From the NCBI GenBank assembly GCA_016806645.1, contig JACSYO010001931.1, positions 558,001-622,000 on the forward strand: a stretch of DNA of 64,000 bases. Reading direction: 5' to 3'. The stretch's first letter is position 1. Every line of letters starts with the position of its first letter. Of the stretch, positions 15,401-28,300 are shown piece after piece. Made by a program: the position numbers and the translations under genes. Origin of the DNA: Ophiodon elongatus. Lineage: Eukaryota > Chordata > Actinopteri > Perciformes > Hexagrammidae. The notes beneath the pieces are model-generated. The model was not told where the DNA came from. It worked only from the letters and a program-made list of their open reading frames with translations, and searched no databases.

Positions 15401-18400
15401 CTCCCCGCCCGGCCAGAGGACAGATGGCGGCAGAAGAAAGCGAGCGAGCGGCGGCGCTCTCCCTCGCCACTCCTCAACAGATGCATCGTTTATTTATTGA
15501 AAAATAAATCAGACTCGAGGCCAGGCCTGCCCAGGCTCCCCCTTTGATCCCCTGTAGCCTTACTGGGCGCTGTTTTCAATCCCACCTACTGGGCCACGGC
15601 TAATGGCAACTCTGTGTAATGTTTAGGAAAGCAGGCCCTCTCCGGCACACATAGGGAGGCCCTATGGGGTCGTGTGCGATGCTACCGAGAGCACAATGAA
15701 AATTGGCTGCTCAGAAAAAGGTAGCAGAAAAGTAACATGAAGCAGAGTTTGACCTGGCTCGGTCTCTGTCAGCTCAGCTTGAAGGAAAGCACGCTCACTC
15801 TGCAGGCATTTAACATTTTCTTTCTTTCACAATCAATCATGCTTAATGCATTCGATATTGGATTGTTTGGTGCAGTTAAGAACTAATAAATGTTGCGACA
15901 GCACAGTTGTATGCAGGAAGGTTGAGTGGCTGATCGGTGTGTTGAGAAGCATTGCTCAGCCTCATATTAATGTGAATTAAATAAAATTGTTTGGCATTCA
16001 AAACAACGTAAAACATTTCATTAGGATTTTTTTTTTTTTTAGGTTTTGGTCTATTTTTACAAAGGAAAATAATGACAAGTAAAGGTAGGATTACAGCAAA
16101 ATAAGCTTGAGAAATATTTCTCTTTATTTGCATTAGACATGGTTTGGTACGCCAGTGTTTGTTTAGTCTATGCACTCTGTACTGTATTGATGTATGCACG
16201 GGTCAAAGGTCGGCATTAGTCTGTTTGTGTGTGAAAATGAGACAGTGGTTATCTTTCTTTCAGTCGTAGACTATGAACCACCGATGATGTGTACTTGTGT
16301 CTGACTTTTGGGTTTTCTTTGATAAGTTTTATGTTGTTTAAGGGGATGAGTTGGTCTGACCAAAGTCTGTCTGGATATTTGACTGACTTCAGACTATTTG
16401 AACAAGACTGTGCATGACTCTGCCTCGTCTGGTGCTAGCCAATTATTTGCGGGCATTGGTGTGTTTTGAGATCCTTGTGTTTTTCTGTAAGAGAGAGAAA
16501 AATGAAAAGACCAGCGTGGATTTTGAACGAAAAAATCGGACTGGATGTTGACTTGAAGCTACCCCTTGCCGATTGCTCCCGCCTCTCATGACTGATGAGG
16601 AGCGGCGTTAATGCCAACATAACTTGCTGCTCAGGAGAATTTCAGCCAGTTGCCAAATCAGTGATGACTTTCGTGTCAGGACAGGACCTTTTAAAGCAGA
16701 CTTTTCTGTGGGAGTGGAGTAATGATGGTACGCAACAGAGTTGGCCCGTGTAATTAAACACAGTGTACCTGGATGTCACCCTCAGTCTCAACAAAGACTG
16801 AAGTGCAGTGAGACCTCTCAGTGTCGGACAGAAGGTTGGCCCAAACAATACGGTTTGAGCTCAACCTAACCAAACAGTGTTCTCCATTGTCCCCAATATG
16901 AAGCAATAATCAAGCTGTTGTGCTTTGTGTTGATTCAGGTTTGCTTTGATTTCATGTTTTCTATAGTGTGCGTGCGTGTGTGTGTGTGTGTGTGTGTGCG
17001 TGTGTGCGTGCGTGCGTGGAGGTGGATGATTCCGTTTTGAACAGTGACAGAGAATTGAGTTTGAGTTTGCTCTATGGGTGTTGTCTATGGGTGTAGGCAC
17101 CACTATGACAAACCCATCTCCACCCATCCTCTCACTCATACTGTCAGTCTGATCGTTATCCAGATTTGTTAAAGGGCAACTTTGGTATTTTTCAACCTGG
17201 ACCCTATTTTTCCAGGTTTTTATGTCTGAAGTGCTTGTTTTCATCACTGACAGGCTCATATTGGTATAATACAACATTATGAGTCCTTAAGGACCCTACA
17301 GATTTCTTTTCTGGAACTGGAAAAATATAGATTTTTGTTATTGTGGTTACATAAATGTAATTTATGATTCCAGACCAGCCCGTTAATACAGGTGTGTGCC
17401 TCCCTTCGTGTGCGGCAATCAGGACAGCAAACCGTTTTTTGTTGTTTTTGTTTTTGAAGGGGTCAACGCCAACAAATATGAATTGAAGCAAAAAACTTCG
17501 TCAGATAAAAATATGTTGAGAGTTTTGGAAACGATTTCATCTATCTTTTTTGTAACTATCTGGATCACACAAGTCTACAATTAGTACAATACTAATTCAT
17601 CTGCAACCGTGCAGACAAATCTTGATTTTAGAATTTGAATGTTGGTGGTATGAATGCCACTTTGAAGCTTTAAAGTATTGGCCACAGCCATACTTCCAAA
17701 AAGCATAAATCACTTTTTGTGAGCTTTTGTAAGAGAACCATCCGGAGCTGTCTCCTGCACGTTGGAAGATAGTCCCAAACGGGTCTCCACTAGGCCAAAG
17801 TTTGAGTAAAAAGAAACCTCAGACCTTGAGTGAACTGTTTATTTTTTGTAGTTCAATAAAACAAACAGAGTGATTCCTCTTCCCCACAGAAATAATCTAG
17901 CCTACTGCATCATGGCAATATCAGGAGAATCACATGATCTCCATCGTGTAAAATTCCGTAGGATACAGCTGTTATTTTTAATGTGTCCCCAATACATTTA
18001 ATCAGTATTCCATATTTTGTGCTTCTCATCTCGTTTTCAGGTTGCTGCTAAAATCACTAAAACTTGTAGTGTTCATAGCTTGTCAGCCAACAAACGGCGA
18101 TACTTATCTTAACTGAATCTTTTGAGTTTACGTTACTTGTAGATGTTGGAAACCAACCGAGGGATTCATATTTACCTAAAATGCTGTTTAGTCCAACTCG
18201 AGCTTTACACAGCAAAACAAGGAAAGCCTATTATCTCTCTGAATATACACCATGACACTTGGCTGTGAGATAAACTATAGCCTACGGCTCAAATATCCTC
18301 TTTTTTTTTTTACTCTTCAAACACACACGCATGCACACGGTGATGCATGCTATTACATAAGTGCTAGGTGTGCTCTGGCAGCACAAGCTGTTCCGGAGGA

Positions 18401-19268
18401 GGGCTGAGTGCGGTTGGAGGGGGAGACGCCGGGAGGTTGCAAACGGACAGGAGGTTCGATCAGTGCTGTTTTCTTGGAGATCGAGAGTTCATTACTGAGC
18501 ACAGTCACTCTCTGCTCTTCAAAGCGCAGCACTGCTGTAAAAGAGTCTTGTATCACATGAGTCAGATCTGCAATCTGGGTTTGAATTTCTCTCCGGTCAC
18601 ATAATTCCAATGCGTCATTTAATTCCATACACCAAGACTGATTACCCACAGATTTTCCAGCTTCCAGCGAAGGATTTGGCAAGCCGTCCAAACATATTAA
18701 AAATTGTTCTCGGGAGGCAAAATTGTGACGGTGGTGAGGATGTCGCAGCCAAATTGAACTGCCAGGCAGTTGCTCTGAACCCACATGTTCCATCCATAAT
18801 TATAAATCATGTTTAAAACATTTGCATCTGAAGTTAATATAACTGTTTCCCAGTTTAATGTCTTTAGCTTCAGCTGTGTGAAGTTAGTCAGTGTTGCAGC
18901 AAGTGCTTTAAAGTGTGTTGCCTTCACATGTTGCGTGCCAGTGTTGGAAGGATTAAGTGGCAAGGTAATAATCCTGATTCACCTCAGAAGACTCCAGTCA
19001 TCGTCTTCCAAAACACAGCTTTAGTACAGCCGAGCGACTGGTGTGCGCTTCATGGATGACACAGCCTTGGAGCGGGCATGCCTGCGTTTTGTAAATCCAC
19101 GTATGAGTGTTTGTGTGTGTGTGTGTGTGGGAGTGTTGGCGTGTTTGCAGGATGTGTGGAAACAAGGGGGCATAAGCAGGTGCCACGTGGCGTTGGATGT
19201 GCTAAGCCAAGACGAAGGACTGCTGAGTGGCTGGTGTGTGTGTTCTCAGCTGTTGAGGAGGGGGATGC

Positions 19269-19303
<35 letters not shown>

Positions 19304-22300
19304 CATGCAGTGTTTCATCTAGTGTCACTCCCCCCGCCCCCCCCACGAACCTCCCCTCTAATCCAGCCAGATCTGAGAGCAGTCATGTGGGGAGGTGGGG
19401 GACACACGCGACACACACTCACATGACACATTTCGCTCACACACATTCGCATACACTCACGGTGGGAGACACGCATGGCCTCTTGTCAGCTGTCCTGCGC
19501 GGTCACATTCTCTTCCAGTCAGATTTACTCACACACTCCTCCTCCACTTTCATGTGTCGGGAAAACTGACTCCCCATCCAGAAACGGACGAATAATGAAA
19601 GTCAGGTCAACCTCGTACCCAAGTATCAATCATCCATCTCATTGTTAGGAATGTTGAGTATTGCAAAAATCCCTATTGCACCAACCCTGACCTGAAACAG
19701 TTATTTTTGGGTTTATCTCTTCAAGTATCTGTCATGAATGTAAGATTACAAGCTTATCTTTGGATTTTTTTTTCTTTCCGTTTGGTCTTTTTGAGCCTTT
19801 TCTTAAACCTGTGATGCACTCGTTTGTCTTGGCTAAAGCGTCAGATATTTTCAGCAGCTTTAGTTGCCGCAGGAATGTGAACACCCCAACTTGATAGTGA
19901 GGAAGGCCTACCTATCCGGGCTATTGTCTAAATATGGCATCTGATTTTCTCGTATTTCTCTGGCCTGAACGTCGGTCTTCACACCTCATGGGGAACATAC
20001 CACCTCTGTGCGATGGGACATTTGACTCTGCTGCACAAAAATGTGCGTGCATGCGTTGGCGTTGACTTCAGAGAGGCATAAAGCAGGTGATGTTGTAACA
20101 GATTTCTGTGACTTGTTTGCCTCCACCATGAATCTGTCCATTTGTCAGCGTGGCCGCTAAGCGCTGACTCGAGGTCAGTGACTCAGTCAGAGGTGAGACA
20201 CGTCACTCCTCCGTACCTGCAAGTAGCTGAAAGTCATCAACTGCAACGATTGAGAAATTACCTGAATTTGACACTGATGCCGTTATACTCTTTTACCCTC
20301 GTCACTGCGCACAAGACTGAACAGGACCTCAATTTGCAAAAAGTACAACTTGTTCATCTTGTTCCAGACTGAAATTTCTCAACAAATATTGGGTGCATTG
20401 CCGTGGCATTTTCGTACGCCGCTGTGCCAAAGTACAGTCCGTCGACAGTCGACAGACGAGTGAATATGAGTAAAGCTGCCGAATAAAGCTACTGAATATC
20501 GATTGATGAGGATCAACGTCAACACTTTATTTCACACGATGATGATTCAACGTTGTTGTGAAGTGTGACACTAGTATATGACACTACCATCATCGGCCGG
20601 ATTACAAACAATGATGAGACTTCATATCGAGAGGAAGTCAACAACCTTGCCGAGTGGTGCTCAGAGAACGGCCGTCTGCTCAACGCCATTGATGGAGACG
20701 ATAGTTGAAGGAGGCAAAGACGACCACACAGCCACTAGCATGGCTGTATGCTTACTTTTGTTAATTAGAGGGCAATACTGGTTGATTACAACTTCATAAA
20801 TTTGGCCATTATGTCTTATTGTAGTGGTGCCACCGCGTGTTCAGATCTCAGCAATTAATACCCAAGTTGAAATGAACAGGAATGATCCTTGAACGCAGTT
20901 GTGCTCACTGGAGGAGAGCTGTTCACGTTCACCACAGTCTGAGCCTCTCTGACTCTTGCCTCTTGTCTCTTTCTATTTTAAACCTCTTTCTGGTTGGGGG
21001 CTCTGCCTGGCTAGTGACCCCGGGTGCATGACCGGAAGGGAGGAGTCTGTGTTGCTGGTGGCAGAGGAAGAGAATGACGGGAGAGAGGGGGGGAAAAAGA
21101 GGAGAAGACCCATAGCTTGCGGAGCTCATAGTGAAGCTGTTTAATCTGCAGGACCGTCAGATGGCTTTGACGGAGCACAGCCACCAATTAGGATGCAAGA
21201 TTAGGGGGGCTTTGTACTTCTGAAAACGTTCTGGATGGACTTTTTTTTTTTTTTTTTCTTCCTTCCTGCGTTGGGTTTATATCTTTCCTGTGACTCCTCA
21301 CCCTCCCATAACCTTATCCCTCCCTCCTTCTGTCCTCCTCCAGCCCTGCGACCTGCTCCTTTAAAATCTGAGATTATACCTGGCTAGACATTGAGAGGAG
21401 TGGATTAATAAAGCAGCTCGTGGCATGACGGGGGCACGCTGCCGTGTGATTTAGCAGGCCAACTAGGTGGCTACTTGGATGTTTATTTGGGTCCTGGGTG
21501 CCTTCTGGCATGGATATGGAGCCGAATTGCAGGAGCGGGGGAGACTCCTGCTCCAATCTGCAGAATATAACGGTAGAGTACCAGGAGTGGGGACAGAGAT
21601 ATTTGTATTCAAATCTGTGTAACTTGATTGTACTTACATTGTGTTATGTATAGCTCGGGCGTGTGGCAGTGAATATGCAACAATATAGTTACTTCAGTCT
21701 GGCTTTTATAACGGTGTCTTGTCAGCGCATGGCGTCTACCTCTTGCATATTAGTAGTTGTTGTGTTGACATGAAAGCTTGACTCCCTTGCTTGCGCTCAA
21801 ACCCCTGTTGTGCACATATTTACACACACACACATGCACAGACACACTGTTCCTCTTGAGTACATGAAAACAATAACAGGAAGTACATCAGCTGGACCTC
21901 CATTGTATCTCCCCATACATCCTCGCTTCCTGAGCAGTCGAGTGTGGGTGATGGCGATGGGTGACACAGGGTGGAGTGATGAGATGTGGAAGAGCGCCCA
22001 CGGTGCTCTCGAGGTGAGGGAGAACAGCGGCGGGGTGGGTGTCGGATCTGTCTGGGCCGAGACAGAGAGGTCCTTAATCCTTCAGCCTTCTGCAGCCCGT
22101 CGACTCAGCTCTGGAGCTTTTGGAGCTCTGCGGTCTGGAAGTCTCCCAGTCACCGACCTGTGGTCGGTTTTAGTGTTTCACCCCTCGGGATACGATTTTT
22201 CGGTTATATAAGGGTAAGCTGGTCCTATATCAGCACACAAGGTGAAAGACTAACTTTAAGTCAATTAGTTGTCATCCCACAGAGGGGGACAGATGGTGGG

Positions 22301-25300
22301 AAGCTGGGAGTCGCCTAACCTCAGGAATGCCCATGGCAGCCTCTGTGCTCCTTTAATTTGTGGTAGTAACAATAGTCAGGCAGCGAGATATATATTCTTA
22401 ATGTGTGTGACTGTTTTACCATTTTCCCTTTGACCTGGCATTTTTAAAATATGGTCATATTTTAATGCAGGGACTTTGTGTCCTTGGCAGTTATGTGATC
22501 TGACTTTCTCTTGTCCTCTTTTCCCCTCTGCTTCTGCCTTTAGGTTTGCCACCACCCAGACTGCCAAGACCTGAATAACAAAAGCCCCCTTCACCTGTGT
22601 GAGTCATGTGACTCACGCAGCCACTCAGAGAACACAGACAACATGCACTTTGACCGGCACCCCCGATTTGACTTACAACCTCAAGGTAGACTTCCATTGT
22701 TTCTTTATGTGTTAATCCTGCTCTTACAGTGACGTTGTACCCATTGCCTCATCAAAATGACAAACACGCAGAGTTTTTATGTCTAAATATTGCAAAACAT
22801 GTAATATATTTATTTTCCTTTCCCACATGTTCCTCTGGAGTTTTAACTTTTATGATTTGTATAATCATCAACGTATGTCTGAAAACAAGAATAGTTAAAC
22901 TCCTGTTGTGACTGTTATTAAAAGGTTGGTTCATCCTAATACTGAAACTTATTTTCTCACTTACCTTTAGCCCTAACTTTAGCCTGATAATCAAACTGAG
23001 TTACTATGTCCGTTCACTTCATTCAACCTAACATTGTGTTCACGTTTGCCAATTTTGTGAATCAGCAGCGGGTCACATATCCAAACCCGTTAATTTAATT
23101 TTCAGTCGACATGGAGGCTGAGGTAGCAATTGCTAGCCGGTGTGAACTAAATCTTTAGCCAAGTCTTTTAGAGGCTATATTTTTATCAACATTTGGCAAA
23201 ATAAAAAGCATTAAAGTTTACCGAACTAGCTATTATCAGTTGATGTTTGCACTATACCCATGAATGTACAGATATCTATCACTGGATTATTTTGATATTG
23301 AAGAGCAATTGAGGATTAGATAGCGATGTGAACACCACAAACAAATCCAAATCCCCTCCATTAACCAAAAACATATCAAAACCTTGACAAATTAAAGAAA
23401 AACGATCTACGTGGCTAGATACCACCAGAGGCAGGAGAGAAAACCTGCAACTATTTAACTTGGGTGAACCGACCCTTTAAAGCTTGATATTAAAGGTTGC
23501 CGTACTTGTGATCCAACAGAAGAAATGACTACTGTTTTGTTTTGTTTTTTACTTTTTAGCCTCCATCCTGGCTCGAAACGTGTCCACGCGCTCCTGTCCC
23601 CCGCGCACCAGCCCCCCCTCCGACCTGGAGGAAGAGGATGAGGGGAACAGTGACCGCGGGTCGGTAACCTTTCCATTATTACCGTGCTCGGGTTCATGTA
23701 TTCCTGCATGCCAGTAGAACTCGTTTATCTTTTCTCACTGGAGGATGAATTACAACCATGACATGACAGTTAGACATCTCCTTTTTAAGTCTTGATGGTC
23801 ACGTTAAGTATTTTCTCATATGTTGGGTACGCTAATGTGTGTGTGTGTGTGTGTTACTGTTTTTCAGGGAGCGTAAAACAGGGGGGATGAAGTTGGTGAA
23901 AAAGAAGACACGGAGACGACACACTGACGTAAGTAATCCCACAGACACATGGGCTGCAGGGTGAAACGTAAAAAAGTCCCCCCATGAAACCACTACTCGG
24001 AGTTATTTGTAGGAGCATGGCTTTTCATAAATGGTGAAGCAGCCCACCGTTATTCTCTGAAATACTGATATTGGTATCTCCCAAACTGCTCTGTGCCGGA
24101 GTCAGGCGGTGTAGGGAGAAGGAGCCCCCCTGTGGCCCTCCTGAGAGCACATGTACAGCACGAGCCCGGGGCGGACCAGCGGAGCTGCAGCCCCACCTGT
24201 GTAAACTAACAGTGTGTCTGTTCCCTCTGCAGGACCCCAGTAAGGAGTGCTTCAGTCTTAAGTTTGATCTCAACGTGGACATAAACACAGAAATTGTACC
24301 TGCAATGAAAAAGAAAACTCTGAGGTAAGAGGGGAAGAGGAGTGGCCACATAGCATGTATTGCAAGGGTTTGATGTGAACCATAACTAACAGCCTCTTCT
24401 TTCCACGTGCTACCAGAGAGGTTCTCGGTCCAGTGTTTGAGAGGAATGGCATCGAGCTGTCCCGGGTTGACTTGTTCCTGGATCAGTCCAACACACCGCT
24501 GTCCCTCAACTTTGAGGCCTACCGTTTTGGAGGACACTACCTCAAAGTCAAAGGTAAAAACACACCACAGGTCCCGTAGACGAATTTCAGCACAGAATCA
24601 ACCCCATCTTGCAATAATGTTCTATCCTCTGTTGGAGTCTTGAAACCCATCTTTTGAACTAGCTTACTCACTTTAGCTGCAGCATATTTTTATATGATGC
24701 TACTGATTTTAACTCATTGCTGACCTATGCTCTGTTCCTTATTGTGTGTTTTGTTGCTTGAGTGCCATGAAAGGTGCCATTAAATAAAATATATAATTAT
24801 TATTATAATGAGTCATGGGGGGATATGCAAGGGTGGCCAAACTTTTTTGATTGTTGGCCATATACAGGAAAATAGTCACGGAGCAAACAATAATAAATGT
24901 GTAGTTTTCAAGCAGTTACATTGCAAAAGAATCAGTGAATCTAGACCAGAAACCCCCAGAAAATCTAAATAACTATGCAACAACACTACTAAACATATTA
25001 CATTACAGCAGTTTATTGGTGTGCCCACATATTACACAAATTATTTATGTATCTGCTGCTCTTACAATTGAATTTAAATTAATTCAATACAGTGCAAGGC
25101 CTAAGTGCCCACTTACAATATTAGGATGTTAAGTGCAAATCTATAAATAAGTAAAGTTAAAACAGGCAGAAATTGCCAAATACCTATTTTGGTTTCTCCT
25201 CATGGCCTAAGGGCCCACTTAAAAGATTATGATGCAAATGTAAATATAAGATATCAAACTGTAAGTCTAATATTAAGATATTAACAAACAAAACAGGCAG

Positions 25301-28300
25301 ACATGGTAAAATATTGATTTCTGTGCCAAGAGGTTAAATCTTTGTCCACATCTAGTGTGTAAACAAGGCTGTGCACTTTATTAGAAATATGCCCAAGCCA
25401 TATTCTATTCTATTTCTAAATTCACCGCAGGCCATTTGAAAATGGGCAGCGGGCCGCAGCTTGCCCGCAGGTCGTCGTTTGGCCACCCGAGACTTAAGGA
25501 CAGGGCTGAAATGAAAGCAAACCAGCACTGATGAAAATAGCGTGTTTGTGCTCATGCATTATGTATTTGAAGGTGTTCTTGTCCGGAGGCAAAAAAATTG
25601 GAAAGCACATTCTTACGAAACAGCCGTTACGCCTGATTTACTGGCAGACTGACGACTGTGTAAGACATTGAACTTCTGAGAAAAGCAGGTGTAAAATATG
25701 TGGCACCGTTTTATTGGACACGCATTGAGGGAGAGAGACTAACCAGATCAAAGCGGGGAGAAGTCCGACATAAAAAAAAACTATTATTTTGCTGTCCAGA
25801 CATGTGTGACATGTGTCAAATAGCAGCCCAGCATCAGATCTTATTTCGCTGCACTTCATGCAAATCAGATAAACTGTGGCTGGGCTCATTTATGTCTTTA
25901 GTCCTCGTGAATTGTGGAGAGGCAAAATGTTGATAGTAAATATCCCCCATTGTCTTTCTCCTGTCTTTCACCCTTTTGTGTTTGCTCTTAAGGCAACCTG
26001 AATCCATCAGTGACACATAATAGTTAAAATATAAGTAAAGTGTTATGTGTTGGTGAGAGATCTTCTTCGAGGTAAAATATGCCCACAAACAAACAATAAA
26101 CACTTTTCTTGGTTCTTTTTTTTCTTCTTTTGCTCTATTGTTTTATTTTTAAGTGTGTACTGTGAATGGTCACTCACTCTCAAACTGATTTTTCTTTCTT
26201 GAAGATGACTGAAAAATCAAATCTAATATATTTCTAATTCCATCATAGCGATAACTATGATAGAATGATAATTGAAACAACGGTAATTCAGTTGTTGAAC
26301 ATTTTTAAAAGAACTGTGGGCAAACAATCTCGCCATAAACTGGTAAAAATAAATGACAATAGCAGCAACAGAAAGTGTTGTCGTTTCACTTTGTTCATAG
26401 AAAGTGGGTAGCCTTTCAGTCATGTACTTTGGTATATTTTAGACGTCACGCCATTCTTATCCGCGTGCCTTAAACAATGACTGAGCAGGACAGATGGCGG
26501 ACGCCGGTTTCCTCTCACACCCTTGTTTCTGACGAGGGAAAAGGGAGTGGACTGTATCCTTAGAAGTTATCTGAACTACAAGGGAATAATTGTCACAGTT
26601 CTACTCTAGTTTTTCCAGACGTGTAATGAAGATTCCCATGAATCTAACATCATTAACATCTTAGCAGCATGATGACTCCGCCAGCTTTCTTTCCCGTGAT
26701 GCCTCTGTGGAAACTGGGACTGGTGCCTCTGTTCTGCGATCGCTGCAGTTACCCTTGCTGCAGGATCAAAGGCCCATTTAAGCCTTCCATAAAAGAGCTC
26801 CTATGCCATGACTAATTGCTATTCTTTTGAAATTGTCACCCTCCCAACGAGCAGCTCTTGACCGCAATCTGGAGTTACACGTAGCCTGAAACGCAGGTCC
26901 ACAGCTGTTTAGGCTCGTGGTCGGAGGGTTAAGAGGTGTTCATGAAATCGACGACTGAGGATCTGGATTGTTCTGCACCTTGAATCACGTCTCTATTTTT
27001 TTCAATTAGGTTTAACAAATGGTAAAGTGGCTATAATCAGTATTTTTTATATTAACCAATGATCACATAAGTACTTGTAATTGAAAGATGTTGTGATGAT
27101 GCCACCGAGAATTATCACCTGACTCTGCACTTCCCTTCAGCTACAGGATGCGATTAATCACGTTTAATGAGCTCATTATCTTTAGTCATTTTAGTTTTTC
27201 AGCCTACAACTTTGATGTTTTTGTTCACTCATAGTGCTCTCAAAGCATTGTTTTCTAAGAAAAGACTCTTAAGAAATAAAACAATTCCAGCAACTAAGAG
27301 CATACAAACGAGGTTGGCGACTATCTAATGAACGCAGTGGAGCATTAAGCAGCTAAAGATCTTTTCCTCAGGAGTCAGAGACCAAAACACAGAGCTGAAA
27401 GAGAATTAATATTGGACTTTTGTCTGGTGGCCAGAAACATCGCTCAGAATGAATAATAATGTTGCTTTATATTTGCAGGGGCAAAAGATAGTCAACAGTT
27501 TGATAGCAAGTTTGCAATATCTATATCAATTTTTATTTCTGCTGCCCTCAATTGGCCAAAAAAAACAACATTATATTACAGGTTTAATGAAAGTCCAGAT
27601 TTGTCCTGTTTCGGTTGGTATTATCCTCTATGTTGTTTATGATATCCTGTTTCAGGATTCAACTTACAGAAAAAAAAACAGCAAGCCCACTACTTTGACA
27701 ATTCCTAAAAACAAAAGAAAACACTTTTAGCATTTTCTGGGCATTTTGAGCTTGGTGATAAATCATACAGATCATAAATAAATAATGACCTGAGGGTTTT
27801 ACAGGTTTCCCTTTCCTAGACTGCTCAACTTCCTTGTGTGTGTGTGTGTGTGTTCTTTTGTTTAAATCTAGCACGGCTAGGTGATGAGCTGAAGGTGGAG
27901 CAGGGTGTGAAGGACTTGCGGTCGCTTAGTCTGCCCAACATGAAGCCCTCTGGAGGTCAGAGCCCCTACATCCTCACGCCAGCCAGCGAGAGGGTGGAGC
28001 ATGGATCTCTGGGACGCCGAGAAAACGTGGATCTGTTGGTGAGTGGCATCTGGCCGAACAGGATAATAGTATATGTTTTATGTGACGCTCCAGCTCACAC
28101 GTGTCTCTCAGACTCATCAAACCAAAATACATCAGCACTTTAAACCACACACAAACACACACACACACCCAGTGACTAGCACGGTTTTGCCACACCCTTT
28201 ACTATTTTCCTTCACCTCACATCCTCTCCCTTTTTCCTTCAGTCCCATGATGCTTTGGGCCAGTATCTCATGGTAATCCCACCATGACCTCATCGTATTG

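Larger units (their letters stand above)
1011..22543. other. Large plekhg5 intron (21.5 kb)
   Basis: No further plekhg5 exon was recognised. It contains CA, TA, CT and GT microsatellites, several dispersed repeats (2150-2287, 12795-12995, 17169-17360), a degenerate LINE fragment (20577-20705), a GC-rich block at 15385-15480, and stretches of ordinary unique-looking sequence. An alternative first exon feeding the Met at 22643 would be expected in here, but none can be proven by eye. Confidence 0.7.
24554..27871. other. plekhg5 intron with hAT-like element
   Basis: Besides the tail at 24749 and the hAT-like element, positions 26480-26950 are moderately GC-rich, free of obvious repeats and contain homeodomain-type words (for example ACTAATTGCTATT), so they may be conserved non-coding. 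The rest is AT-rich sequence with no recognised content. Confidence 0.5.

Noticed and set aside
16861..17491. Minus-strand frames with a His/Thr run
   Set aside because: They consist of the GT microsatellite and the repeat starting at 17169.
19043..19595. Several CA/GT-rich frames on both strands
   Set aside because: Simple-repeat translations.
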